DNA of 64,000 bases, from positions 1 through 64,000 of the forward strand of contig BQMJ01000008.1 in assembly GCA_025991245.1 (NCBI GenBank), in the 5' to 3' direction. A model generated the notes under the pieces. It searched no databases. It had not been told where the DNA came from and was given only the letters and a program-made list of their open reading frames with translations. A program made the position numbers and the translations under genes. Source of the DNA: Galdieria partita (taxonomy: Eukaryota > Rhodophyta > Bangiophyceae > Galdieriales > Galdieriaceae). How positions within the stretch are numbered: position 1 is the stretch's first letter; each line of letters starts with the position of its first letter. This document shows positions 35,025 to 46,339 of this stretch, piece after piece.

Positions 35025-35066
35025 TTCTCTTCCCACAACAGCAATCCAAACATATTTAGAATTGTT
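35025..35066. promoter_or_regulatory. 42-bp divergent spacer between PAN3 and NDUFB3
   Basis: Start codons face apart with 42 bp between them. The sequence is AT-rich (contains CATATTTAGAATTGTT) and shows no convincing TATA box in a usable position for both genes. Both promoters presumably overlap coding sequence of the partner. Confidence 0.5.
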
Positions 35067-35273
35067 ATGTTTGCAAGTAAAGCAAAGGAGTGGCGGAAAC
35101 ATCCAGCGATTAGTCCTTGGACCAACTTCAAAGCTTGTTTTACTGGCTTTGGTACAGCTTTAGCGCTCTTTACAGGTTATGTTGTGTTGGAACAGGCTTA
35201 TTTCTATTTTTACAAGCCTCCTTCGAGTCATCAGAACCCCCCGGAGTCCAAGACAGAAGAACTTGGCTCTTAA
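35067..35273 (+). CDS. NDUFB3: Mitochondrial complex I subunit NDUFB3 (B12)
   Basis: A single-exon 68-residue protein, MFASKAKEWRKHPAISPW at the start, with one transmembrane helix (~residues 28-48, FGTALALFTGYVVLEQAYF) and a polar Pro/Ser-rich tail. The EWRKHP motif followed by one TM helix and a VxxEQxY segment is shared with the plant B12 accessory subunit of NADH:ubiquinone oxidoreductase. The length fits the plant proteins. Such a short gene is easily missed; the match in both motifs and topology supports it. It is head-to-head with PAN3 and tail-to-tail with TRM5. Confidence 0.8.
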   Translation: MFASKAKEWRKHPAISPWTNFKACFTGFGTALALFTGYVVLEQAYFYFYKPPSSHQNPPESKTEELGS

Positions 35274-35466
35274 GTCTAGTTATCTTTAAGATGGAGTTTT
35301 AGCCCTAAGAAGTAAAAGCAACATCAAAGTATCGTATGGTGTAAGCTGAACAACGTATTTTACTAGGTAATACAGCTTGGTTTTATTGAAGAAACCGTCC
35401 GGAGTTAGATTGGTATTGTAGTTCATAAACTGAACCTAGTCGAACCGGACATAAGTAATAAAAAAT

Positions 35467-37099
35467 TTATGTTTTCTGAGCATATGCAACTTGCGCAGGT
35501 AACTCAAATTCTACCAACATGTGAAATTTTTCAGGAGCAACATCTCTTACCAGCCTTACTTGAAATGCAGAAGTGTCAAAGGCTGGACTAGTTGTTCCAA
35601 CAAGTCCCTGAAAAACAGAGAAAAGTGCATCTTTAAACGGATCCGGTCCACGTCCGAAAATATAACAGTAGACAATAGGAAGCGGTGCATTCTCTCTACT
35701 TTTGTACAATCCCTTCAAAACATGCAAAAATTCTGTAGAACTCGACGGATAGTTCATGATGAGTTTCGTAAAAAATATTTCTTCGTCGATTAGCCGTTTT
35801 ACGAATGTACAAGCGTCAAGGCACGAGGCTCTAACCAGATTTGACACATTATTTCTTCGAATATTCTTTGATAAATATTCCTAAACTTGTAAAAAAAGAA
35901 TAATATCTAATAAGAAGATGACTTACGGTAGATATAGGATTCAGGTCATTTCCAAAGGCAACACAACCCTTGTGCTTTGCAGCAGGAATAACGAAAGGTC
36001 CAACTCCAGCAAATGCATCGGCTATAATATCAGAAGATGAGAAAGTTTCGATGACGCGACGTCTTTCGGCTTCTAGCTTGGAATTCCAATACACTCTTTC
36101 ATAATCTAACTCGTAAACACAACTAATATGGAAATTTGTGGCATTATAAAAGACTCATATAAACATGCTTACCCATTTTCCTTTACCTCTGTGATCAGGT
36201 TTGCATCGCCACATAATACTTCCATATCAAAAGTCCTAAAAGGACCTGACGTTTCTCCAGTTTTATTCACCACAGTCTTTATTCTTGGATAGTGCTTCGT
36301 TAGCAGAATGTTCCCTATAAAATTACAATCCAAAATTATGATGAAACAAAAAGAACGAACCGATTAGAAACTTATAAGGCAAAAGGTCGTCACGAAGATT
36401 TAAGTGAATAATACTTCCAACAGTCTCAAAAGAAGAGGGCCATGAGACTAACTCTGGGACTAGTCGCCTCAGAATTTTATTCAGAGGCCACTTGCGAATA
36501 TCATATGAAAATTCATAGCTTTCGAGCTCAGAGTTCCTTAGAAGTTGCTTCAAATATTGTAACCCAATGGAATTCTCCGTCGTGCCCTAGCAAAATATCA
36601 ACGACTGAGGAGCTCATACGAGGAAAGAAAAAGCACCTCTGATACTATTCTATATAAATATTCTCGCAGTTCCTTCTCCTTTTCGATAAATTCAGAGCTC
36701 ACTTGCTGAAAATCCTCCAGAATTCCTTCCGCAGGAGGCTCTGTTAAATATCGAAGCAATAGTTTTCTTCTCTTTCCTCCTTCTTCTACTTGAATGTTTT
36801 TGATTTGGCTTCCTTTCAGTACGTGTTTTCCAAGAAGCTTTCTAATTTCTTCACAATGCTTTGGCTGTAAACGAAAAGTTGGCATTCGAAATACAATAAA
36901 CAAGCGTCCTTACCTCACAAGATAAGGAATATAACTTCAACAACACTTGTACATTAAAATTGTTGTGAGGGCTAGATTCTGGTTTATATGAGCAATATGT
37001 CATACGACCTTTTGATATTAACAAAAAGCTGCTTTTAATATGCCTGCGTGTGTACAACGGGAAACCAAAGAAAACCAAAGTGCGATGCCAACGAGGCAT
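35467..37099 (-). CDS. TRM5: tRNA (guanine37-N1)-methyltransferase TRM5
   Basis: A five- or six-exon gene for the SAM-dependent enzyme that makes m1G37 in tRNA. In order are PKHCEEIRKLLGKHVLKGSQ (N-terminal domain), FETVGSIIHLNLRDDLLPYKFLIG, NILLTKHYPRIKTVVNKTG, and FDMEVLCGDANLIT...YELDYERVYWNSKLEAER. Then come the SAM-binding DAFAGVGPFVIPAAKHKGC and NDLNPIS, IIMNYPSSSTEFL-like LIMNYPSSSTEF, and the C-terminus. All are TRM5 hallmarks. Two in-frame ATGs exist: 37,004 (MTYCSYKPESS) and 37,099. The extra 32 residues of the longer form (MPRWHRTLVFFGFPLYTRRH...) are rich in Arg and aromatic residues and free of acids, like a mitochondrial presequence. Introns include ~36,866-36,914 (49 nt). Confidence 0.9.
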
Positions 37100-38442
37100 T
37101 CAAATACATTTTTGTTTACCATGAAAAACACAATGTTGTGGATATCCTATTCTGCACTTGTTGCCGTTCTGTTACTTCCTCTAGTATTCAAAGTTCCCGT
37201 ATTTCTTCAAATGATAATCACGGCAACATCGTGTGTTGTTTTAGGTTCCTATAGAGCAGCAAAGAAGGAACAAGAGAGGGTAAGTGCTGATCACTCTTGG
37301 CTATTTCTCGTTGTGAATACGAGAGTTAGAAACGGAAAGGAGGCAACAGAGATGCACAAGTTATTACTGAACGCGATGCGTACAAGTTTCCTGTTATTGC
37401 CTCAGTTTCTTTGTTAGGTCTCTTTTTTGCTTTCAAATTTCTGCCCGAATACTGGGTGAGTGCCTTTTGTTCGCTTTCTTCTTTGAACTAAAGTCGTTTA
37501 GCTGAATCTATTCCTGACGTTGTATGTGGTTTTCTTGGGTGCAAGCGCCTTTTTCGCTTTTTCCTTGCCTTTAGTTGAGGTTTTCTTTAACTCTTTCAGT
37601 TTGAACCGTGAATTTTATTTTGATGTGACTTTGGCACATATTTCTTGTCTTGTTCTAGCTACCTTAGTAGGATATTGGTATTTCCAGTACATTCAATCGT
37701 TTGTGAAAGCTCACCGTGTTATAGGAACATATCTTCCAGAAGTTGGCTTTCCAACAATATATTGGGTTCTAGCATGTCGGTATTAGGTATTGAAATGCTT
37801 GCTCTGGGTGATTTCCTAAGCAGCTGCATTCTACTTGTTGGTTTATTTTTCTACGATATCTTTTGGGTTTTTGCTTCAAAGCCTGTTTTCGGTGCAAACG
37901 TTATGGTTACTGTTGCCAAAAACTTTAACGGGCCTATCAAGTTAATATTTCCAAAGGTATCTAGTGAGTTTACGTTTCCTAGTCCCTGAACTGATTTTCT
38001 TGCAAAGTCTTTTTCCGGAAACGCTGAAGAATATTCTATGCTGGGGTTAGGTGACATAGTAATTCCAGGGTTATTTGTTGCCATGATCCTTCGTTTTGAC
38101 TGGCGCAGTTTGAGAAATCAAAATGAAGAGGATACAAAAACACCCTATTTTACAGCAGTAAGTAGATAAGTTTTGATTTTCCATTTTCTTGACGTAAAAA
38201 GGTGGTGTTTGCGTATATGCTCGGACTTGTGTTAACCTTCCTGGCGGTTGAAGTTTTCAATGCTGCCCAGGTATTGCTATTTTGCGAGACTTTTTGAGAT
38301 TCTAAGCCTTTTGTTCTAGCCGGCACTCCTATATTTGGTTCCTTGTTGCTTGGGTTCAGTAACTTTCTTATCACTGATTCGAACAGAATTTAAACAATTG
38401 ATGAAATACAATGAATCTAAGGAAGACAAGTCGAAGAATTAA
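37040..38442 (+). CDS. SPP: Signal peptide peptidase (presenilin-type intramembrane protease)
   Basis: A multi-exon, multi-membrane-span aspartyl protease of the ER that cleaves signal-peptide remnants in the membrane. Evidence: several hydrophobic helices (ISYSALVAVLLLPLVF, etc.), TERDAYKFPVIASVSLLG, the first catalytic Asp in LFFYDIFWVFA, the FGANVMVTVAKNFNGPIKLIFPK segment, the second catalytic Asp in LGLGDIVIPGLFVAMILRFD, and the PAL motif at the start of the last exon (PALLYLVPC). The C-terminus is Lys-rich (KYNESKEDKSKN) but lacks a clear KKXX signal. Candidate ATGs are 37,040, 37,085 and 37,121; 37,085 or 37,121 fits the family N-terminus best. Introns are ~45-65 nt (e.g. 37,457-37,500 and 37,957-38,009). 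The start region overlaps the long form of TRM5, and the 3' end is 27 bp from the CPSF1 stop. Confidence 0.9.
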
Positions 38443-38469
38443 GTAAGTTTTAGTTTGTCTTGGAACACC

Positions 38470-41400
38470 TCAGAAGAAAATTTCGTTTCCACAGGTTTGT
38501 GATTGCTTCAAAAGTTGACTTGCATTAAGACCGCAACTTTTTGCTAATTCAACAATTCTACTATACTCCATGTCATGGAGGGAAGAAAGCAAAGTACCAT
38601 CTAACAATCTATCGCCAAAGTTTCTTGTTTTCTTAGAGAGACCAAGAGGAATTCGAAATTCTTGTGGACTTAACCCTGCTACCGAAAGAGAGTAACCATA
38701 AAGGCGAACCTTTTTCAATAGTTCATTTTTTTGTTCGTACTCTTCTTGTTGTAAAGGAAACAAACATGCTAAACCACCATCCCACGTTCCTAACACCACT
38801 GCGTGTGATCCTGCTCTGTCCACTGAATCATTTTCGTTCCAATCCGTCCTTAACCGAATCATACAACTACTTCTTGTACCTAAATGTAAAACACCTCGTC
38901 TAAGCAGCTTCTCACCTCCCCTCGACTCCAATTCATGTGGACCTGCATATTCCAACAAATGCAAGTTTCCAAAATTGTCGGATACGACAAATAAGATGAA
39001 TTCGTTTAGAATCAAGAACTCAGTCGATAATGTTTGAACTGGGTCAAAATCTTTCCCCAAAAAGTTGAGACTCTTGTTTCTATCCCTCCAAAATAAAAAA
39101 TAGCTACCCTTATACATGTCTCCAACCAGAACATACTGCTTGACAGTATTGATTGAAGTGGAGAACAGCTGAAAACCCGAAAAGAATGAACAACAAACAA
39201 GTTCACTTTCATTCACCAATTTGTATACTTCCACCTTTGGACCGACTCCACAACAAATATAACCCTAAAGACATGAAATACTGGAAACAAAGCATAAATA
39301 CAAAACTTACTTCTAATCGTGCAATACTAGAAACAACACTCTTTAATTCCTTCTCAGCAATCAGCATCAGCTGAATTGCAGAAAATGCTCCGGACTCTTC
39401 AGTATAAGCTTCTTGTCTTGCAACTTCAAAAAGCATAAGTCTTCCTCGAGTCCCAGCATCTTCACCTTTGATAAAACCAGTGCCAATTACGATACATTCT
39501 TTAGGTTTGAATTTCACGGAACGAGAGTTTTGTGAGATGGCGGCTTCAGCCTGTTGCTGACTAGCTATAGAAGATTTTTCGTGGATACCCTCTTCCTCTG
39601 TTATCTTGTACGCATCAACTTGCATGAAAGTTGCTGATAAGACTGCCTCTTCTTCCTTAAATGCAAATTTATCAACCAGTTCCCAAGTATCCGCTCGATA
39701 TATTTGAAGCTCGTACATTTCTATTTCTATTGGCAAGGCATTCCAAGGTTCATTCTGGTCGGCTTCAATGTTATTCTCTTCTTCTGGAGGCGCCTGAGAA
39801 CCTAAAATGGCTCGTTCATCACGTTTCTGTCTTTCTTGTATTTGTCTTCTTCTTTCCAATCTGCTTATGGAAACTAGAGAACTAACAACAACTCCAAATG
39901 TACCCGTTGTTGCATGATAAACTACATTCTTAACACAACCATTCATTGGAAATGACTCAACAGGCCATGTCGAATTGATCGACTCCAATTGTGTCTCTCT
40001 AATTTCTACAAATTGGATCCTTCCATTACTATCCAATACCCATAGCTTCCGGTTATTTCTTGTATCTTCCATGTTTGCCAAACAAAGAATATTCGTATCT
40101 TCGGCGTCAGAATCTATCATTATCTCATGTTTCTGAGGATATCCTTTGCTTAAAGCAATGATGTTTGCTTCAGAACCTGTCAAAAAGACTCCAAAATGGC
40201 TAGAAAGATTACAAAATGGTCTCAGATGTGGTATCACGTCACTCTCGACATGAACTGAAGAATTCTCCATCGCTAATGAATATAATGAAACACGACAAAA
40301 ATCAAAAATTAAGAGATCTTCTTCCATGTCATTGTCATTCAGTTGAAAATCTCCACGATAAATAGCTAACAATTCGTTTCGATATCGAACAAACAGCCAC
40401 AAGCAAGTCGCGTCTGTTACTCTTTCATTTTCCAGTGGAAATTCATACATCATGACTTCTGCATCTTGTGGATCAAGTCTCAAGTTTCCACGAGAGGTTC
40501 CACGAGCTCGATTCACTTTCTCGCGGTCATTGACTAGGATTCTCGGAAAATGAAGTAACGACTTGTTAACAAAACAAAGTCGTTTCGAGACAACATCGTA
40601 AATTTCTAGAAATCCTTCACTCGAGAGAATACATACAAATGGATGAGTGATAACTTCTTCTTGTTTCCTGTTTCCATGTTCAACAAATTCTAGTGAACGG
40701 TGTACATGATTGTGTCTCAAGCTAGGATGCAAAAATGAAGATTCCACTGAAATCGACGACATTGCAAACAAATTGTCATACTCTTCATCAGAAACATCGC
40801 TTATCACTCCATCCAACTTTTCTCCTTTCCTTTGTTCATCATGAAAACTCATAGCATAACTACAACTAAAGATACATGAGGAAATGATACTCAAATGAGA
40901 AGTAGAAAAAACTTGCTCAAAAGCAAGTTTGTTCCCATCAGATGAAGAAATTTTCAGTATCACCAAATAACTGCTAGAAAGATGAAGCATAACGTAAGGG
41001 TCACAAACAAACGCTTGAGTAACCAAATCTCCAGGAGGCAATTCATAAAGACTGATCAAACTGTCCCAATTTCCCAAGATCCGCAGGCCTTGCTCGAATA
41101 TTTGAATAATGTAACGACTCTGTAGAACTCTTGAGACCCACAAAGTACGTGAAGAAGTTTGAAATTGACTATCAACAAGTTCATCTATGGAGTCCAAGAC
41201 TGATAAAATAATGGTATTTCTCTTTGTACTTAAAATCAAAAGAGGAATGCTTGTATTTCTTTCTCCTCTTTTACTATGGCATAGAACACTCCAAATTTGT
41301 TGACAATCTTCTAGATGGATGGACGTCAAAAGACGGGGGCGTATGGTTCGTCGAAAGATAATTACTGCACCACAATTTCGTGAACCTACTCCAGCAATTA

Positions 41401-43037
41401 GTTCCATCTTCCTAGAATTACCTATCTGGACATCGAAGAGTTCCAGGTCTTGTACAGGACCTATACAAAACAACGAATCCCTCGGCTCTATAGCCTCGAC
41501 AAGAAAATTTCTCTTTAAACATTCTCCAAAAAGATTTCCCAATTCATCGTCACCAGGCGGTAAGTCAGTATAATCCTTCCAAATTACTTCGGCCAAAATA
41601 GAGGCCGAACTATGAGAACCTACAAATACTAAACCATTTCCACAATATGAGACAGTTGATGGTTGAATCAAAGTTTTACAGAAACGAAGAGATATGACTG
41701 AATCGACTCCTTTCTTTGGAATGCATAACTCAAAAAAGGCCCCATCTCTAAGAATTATACCGGGATTCTTCATGTAATCATCACTACTGAAATCCAAAAC
41801 TACTTCACTTCCATCTAGCGAAATCGGTGCATCATGCGATCTCAAACTCCACTTGGAAAGGTAAACATCCCCAAGATCATTGCATGATAATCCATCAACA
41901 AAACTGCCATCACGAAAATAAAGAATAACATTCCATCCAAACACTAAAAAACCTCCTCCCTACAAGAGCAACGTAAGTTAAACATCAAAATGAAGACAAT
42001 TTCATACCTGTAAAAATGGTACACTAGTGACCATAAAACATTCATGTGGCAGCTGCTCAACTTGCCATATTCTTTTCACTTTTCTATCCAAAAAATCGAA
42101 CTGTATGACTGAAACAAGGCGACTATCTCTAATTACTGAAAAACTCCCGGACCATGTTGGAGTTTTCTCTTCTAAAAGAGCTAAAGTTGGGAGGGAATAA
42201 CTTGGAATTCTTTAAAATTTCAACAAACAATTTCTCAAAATACGTACCCGAACAAAAAACAAAAATGAATGGTCTCATAATGTCCAAGTCTCCTCAGATC
42301 TAGTATAACTGGATCAGAAAGCAACTTGTTTGAGTTGCATTCTACCGAAACATTCTCCCTAGATGATAAAACAGGATATTTTGCAATAAGGAGAAGATTT
42401 TTCTTTCTTATGAGTACCGCGATCAAGCCGTGCTCGGGATCAATCTTGGCATCCACAATATCTCGAAAAGGAAGGGGTTCTTCTTTCGTTACTAATGTTG
42501 TTGAACGCAAGGAAGTTCTGGCTAAGTTTTCAAGTAGAGTACTGTCTAAAACACCTTCAAAGGATTCTGCTTGTTGAATGGTTACGGACTGATAAATAGT
42601 GGCATATAAATCTACCAGCTGAATAGTATCCCAAAAATGCGATTTATCATTCCACTGTACAACTTAAGAGTCAACGAGGGGTACCAGCTGAATGAAACTT
42701 ACTTTCAGTATACTCCAGCGGGTGCCACCTCCAAATATCAGAACTAAATAATCAGACTGACCAAGACTCCGTCGGATGGAAAGCATTTTCTCAGGTCTTC
42801 CAAATAAGTTGGTAACGGAAATCAAAAGTAATCTTTTCTGTTGAAAATATATTCGATGTAGTTCCAACACAGTACCCTACATTCTTTCAAAATTTCAAAC
42901 TACTGATTCTCATTAGACAATACCTTCACTAGCGCTAAACATGGACCAAACGAAGCACCACGCCGAGAAAAATAGCCAACTGAAGAACAAGTTACCGCGG
43001 AAGGTGGAACAAGGGTGTGAAAACTGCCATTCAACAT
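38470..43037 (-). CDS. CPSF1: Cleavage and polyadenylation specificity factor subunit 1 (CPSF160)
   Basis: A gene of about seven exons encoding a ~1,400-residue triple beta-propeller protein. It begins MLNGSFHTLVPPSAVTCSS and reads on through GTVLELHRIYF, AKIDPEHGLIAVLI, a large central exon (39,310-41,944) with PPGDDELGNLFGE, DLELFDVQIG and GAVIIFRRTIRPRLLTS. The distal part has CIVIGTGFIKGEDAGTRGRL and then GYICCGVGPKVEVYKL, YVLVGDMYKGSYFLFWRD and EFILFVVSDNFGNLHLLEY. The order and the C-terminal YVLVGD/VSDNFGNL segments fit CPSF1 rather than DDB1 or SF3B3; the length also suits. CPSF1 scaffolds recognition of the polyadenylation signal. Introns are short (e.g. ~39,264-39,309; ~41,945-42,007; ~42,875-42,922). 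Head-to-head with the ammonium transporter, 30 bp. Confidence 0.85.
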
Positions 43038-43067
43038 TTCCCACAAAGAAGTTAAAAGGAATTCGTC
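43038..43067. promoter_or_regulatory. 30-bp divergent spacer between CPSF1 and AMT
   Basis: Only 30 bp separates the two ATGs (TTTCCCACAAAGAAG core). The spacing places any core promoter of one gene inside the first exon of the other. Confidence 0.6.
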
Positions 43068-44779
43068 ATGTCGAACATTTCGTCTGAAGCTGTTTGGTTA
43101 GCTTTTAGAGACGAAATCTTAAGGAACAAAACTCGGTATGAAGAGCTCGTGAACACATTTTTTATGTCTAAAGCAGGAGGAGATACTTGTTTTATACTTG
43201 TCGCTGGGTTTCTAGTATTTTTCATGCACGCAGGTTTTGCTATGTTAACAGCAGGCTCAGTAAGAGTTAAGAACGTCAAGAACGCTTTATTCTTGCTTTT
43301 AATAGACTGGGCTGTTGGTTCTATAGCATACTATTTGTTTGGTTATGCCTTTGCTTTTGGTGGCGAAGAGAATGATGTTGCTAGAGGTTTCATAGGACAA
43401 CACTTTTTTGCCCTGTCTGGTATTCCTTCTTTAAGAAAGGACTTGGAAGCAATACCGAAGGAGGCTTCACCTTATTTACAAGGGAGTTATACTTACTGGC
43501 TTTTTGAATGGAGTTTTGCCATCACCGCTGCTGCCATTGTGAGTGGTTCTGTCGTAGAACGAGTTTCGGTAGAAGCTTACTGTATATTTTCCTTTTTCAT
43601 GACCTGTTGGATGTAAGTATCGTCTATCTATTTAATAGTACTTTATGTTAAAGCACCTCATAGCTACCCAATTTTCGAACACTGGGCTTGGAGTAGAACA
43701 GGTTGGTTTGGAGCTCTTAAAAAAGATGGTCCACTATTTCTTGGAAGTGGCTATATTGACTTTGCAGGTTCAGGAGTAGTTCATATGGTATGTATGTTTT
43801 TTGCAGTGCCTTCAATGTGATGCTGATAAGTTGTCAGGTTGGAGGAATCGCAGCACTTTGGGGAACTATTTTTGTCGGTCCTAGAATAGGACGTTTTGAC
43901 ATCGATGGTAAACCGGTATCTATGCCCGGTCACAGTGCTAGCTTGGCAACAACAGGCACTTTTGTTCTGATGTTTGGCTGGTATGGTTTTAATGCCGGTT
44001 CTATGTTGGGAATCTCTTCTTCAGATTCTTATATAACAGCAAGTAGAGCGGCAGTCAACACTACACTTGCACCTGCAGCCTCTATGCTGACTGCAATGCT
44101 ATATACTCGCATTCGTTGGGACTATTATGATTTGGGAGCTTCTTTGAATGCTATTCTCTCTGGACTGGTTGCAATAACAGCCCCATGTGCAGTGATTGAG
44201 CCTTGGGCTGCTGTTATTGTTGGTGTGATTGCTTCTTTGATATATTTGCATGGTTCCAAGTTGATTCTGAGATTGGGAATAGACGATCCTTTGGATGCTG
44301 TATCGGTGCATTGTCTTTGTGGTACATGGGGTGTTTTTTCGGTACTGTGGGTTTTCTTGATGTACATCATTCTGACAAACTATTATTAGACTGGATTGTT
44401 TGCAGCTGAAGACCCAAGGATACAAGCTTATGGTACCATAAGTAAAGATTATGGAGCATTTATGGGAAGTGGAGGAAACTTGCTTGCCTGTCAAACCATA
44501 GGCATTTTACTTATTTGGGGTTGGGTTTCATTTAACAGTGTTATTTTATGGTCGTTGTTGAAATGTCTTGGTATTATTCGAGTTCCAGCTGAGGAAGAAA
44601 TGGCAGGAATGGATACTTCAAAACATGGTGGACCTGCTTATCATTCGGAAAATTTTGAGGATATCAACAATGAGGAATTGCAGGAACTGAGAGGAGCAGA
44701 TTCACTGGAGTTTTCGAGGAAGGACAATCTGGGTATGGACAATGGAATGTCAAACAACCTCGAGCACAGTCGCAGTTGA
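43068..44779 (+). CDS. Ammonium transporter, AMT family
   Basis: A four-exon gene for an 11-TM ammonium channel of the plasma membrane. Marks: GGDTCFILVAGFLVFFMHAGFAMLTAGSVR-type first helices (residues ~38-66), WLFEWSFAITAAAIVSG, the exon YPIFEHWAWSRTGW, and DFAGSGVVHMVGGIAALW with the first pore His. Then FGWYGFNAGSM and the second pore His in SVHCLCGTWGVFS, followed across the third intron by TGLFAAEDP. The C-terminal tail is cytosolic and acidic (ENFEDINNEELQEL). Introns are ~43,615-43,663, ~43,787-43,837 and ~44,342-44,389. The second pore motif reads VHCLCGTWG in place of the common VHGVGGxxG, which is unusual but keeps the His. It supports nitrogen uptake. Confidence 0.92.
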
Positions 44780-45144
44780 ATGACAGCAATCATTTGTCGT
44801 CGACGTAGTCCACTAGAAACTGTTGTAGTAGAAAGAATGTAGTTAACTTCTAAAGTAATGGCATAGATTTATATGAGTTGTGGAACAACATGGATTGTTT
44901 CTCTGTATTTTTAAAAGCCTCATTCCATTATGAATACAGTAGTAGTAGTTTGTGTAGGCTTATTTCTATAGAATAATGCAGTTCCTGAAAAGACTTCAAA
45001 GATTTCAGCGAAGTGATGACTTTAAGAAAAGTGTTTCTTCTGATTTTACAAGTCACTGTGCAATGATATGACACTTCAGGATTCTATAAATCTAGTCTCC
45101 TTTGGCTTCAGGGAAGCATTTTCCATAAAAGATTTGTTGCATCC
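44780..45144. other. Intergenic: AMT 3' end and SDS22 5' region
   Basis: 365 bp between tandem genes. AT-rich, with no ORF or repeat seen. It presumably holds the AMT 3' UTR and the SDS22 promoter. Confidence 0.4.
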
Positions 45145-46330
45145 ATGGAAGAGGAACTGGTTATTGACCTGTCGCATGAACCTATTGGTGCAATAGCTTC
45201 CAACTATGTAATACCCATAACAGTAAAGGTACAAATTGGGGTGCTTTCTTATACCTCAATCACTCAAGTACTGCATAGGAGCTGGACTTGACAAACAACC
45301 GTTTAACGAAAATTGAGAATCTTGAACATTGTATTCAACTTGAACGTTTGATTCTTCGTCAAAACAAGATAGATAGGATACAAGGAATTTCTTCTCTTGA
45401 GAATCTTGTTGAGTTGGATCTATATGACAACAAGTTGAAACGTATTGAGAATCTCTCCGGGTTTACCAAACTTAAACGACTGGACCTGTCCTTTAACCAC
45501 ATTAGTGACATCAGTAGTCTCAAACAACAGCATCTGCACAGTTTGAAAGAACTGTACCTCATACACAATCATATAAAGCAGATTGTTGGATTGGAAAACC
45601 TTAAATCCCTGGAATTGTTAGAGTTAGGAGATAATAAGATAAGGGTATGTTAGGTTTTGTAAGTATCATTGGAGACTTTAAGGCTGTTTAGAAAATAGAA
45701 AATTTGGACTCGTTGTCTTGCCTTAAAAGTTTATGGCTTGGCCGTAATAAGATTTCCAAGATCGAAGTATAGTTGCCTTTAGGATTGTAACCAATTCTTA
45801 TTTATTTGATAGAATCTTTCAAATCTTTCGGGTCTGAGGTGTTTGAGTCTCCAGAGTAACCGAATTGAAAGAATAGAGAATCTTGATGCCTTGGTAGTGC
45901 TTGAAGAACTTTATCTCAGCTTTAACAAGTTGGAAAGTATTTGTGGTCTTCCTTTATTGGTAGGCAACTTTTTCATCTGTTGTCATATGTTTGTACTACT
46001 ATCATTTAGTCACATTTGCGCGTGCTTGATCTTGGAAACAATAGGATACGAAGCTTTGAAGGTTTAGTTCCACTTTATGAACTTCGCGAGCTTTGGGTAA
46101 GTCTTATAAGTGTCATATTTATGATTTTTTCTAAATAAGAGGTTGCCAAAAAGATCAACGATAACGAGATTGAAGATTTTTCCCAACTGGATATACTTGC
46201 TGAGAAGATACCGAAACTGGAAACTATTTATTTGGAAGGCAATCCTTTGTCTCAAGATATCGAATATCGTACCAAAGTGATGGAAAGACTTCATCATTTG
46301 AAGCAATTGGATGCTACACCTGTGCAATAA
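45145..46330 (+). CDS. SDS22: SDS22-like protein phosphatase 1 regulatory subunit 7
   Basis: A leucine-rich-repeat protein of about 330 residues in six or seven exons. The start MEEELVIDLSHEP is followed by ~11 LRRs of the 22-residue SDS22 type: ELDLTNNRLTKIENLEHC, LERLILRQNKIDRIQGI, ELDLYDNKLKRIENL, RLDLSFNHISDISSL, ELYLIHNHIKQIVGLENL, LELGDNKIRKIENL, SLWLGRNKISKIENL and so on, ending with the LRR-cap IYLEGNPLSQDIEYRTKVMERL..LKQLDATPVQ. The length and the EGNP...YR cap match PP1R7/SDS22, a PP1 chaperone and regulator. Introns are ~45-60 nt, several at repeat boundaries. The stop is 9 bp from the stop of the convergent glucosidase gene. Confidence 0.92.
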
Positions 46331-46339
46331 AAATTTCGA

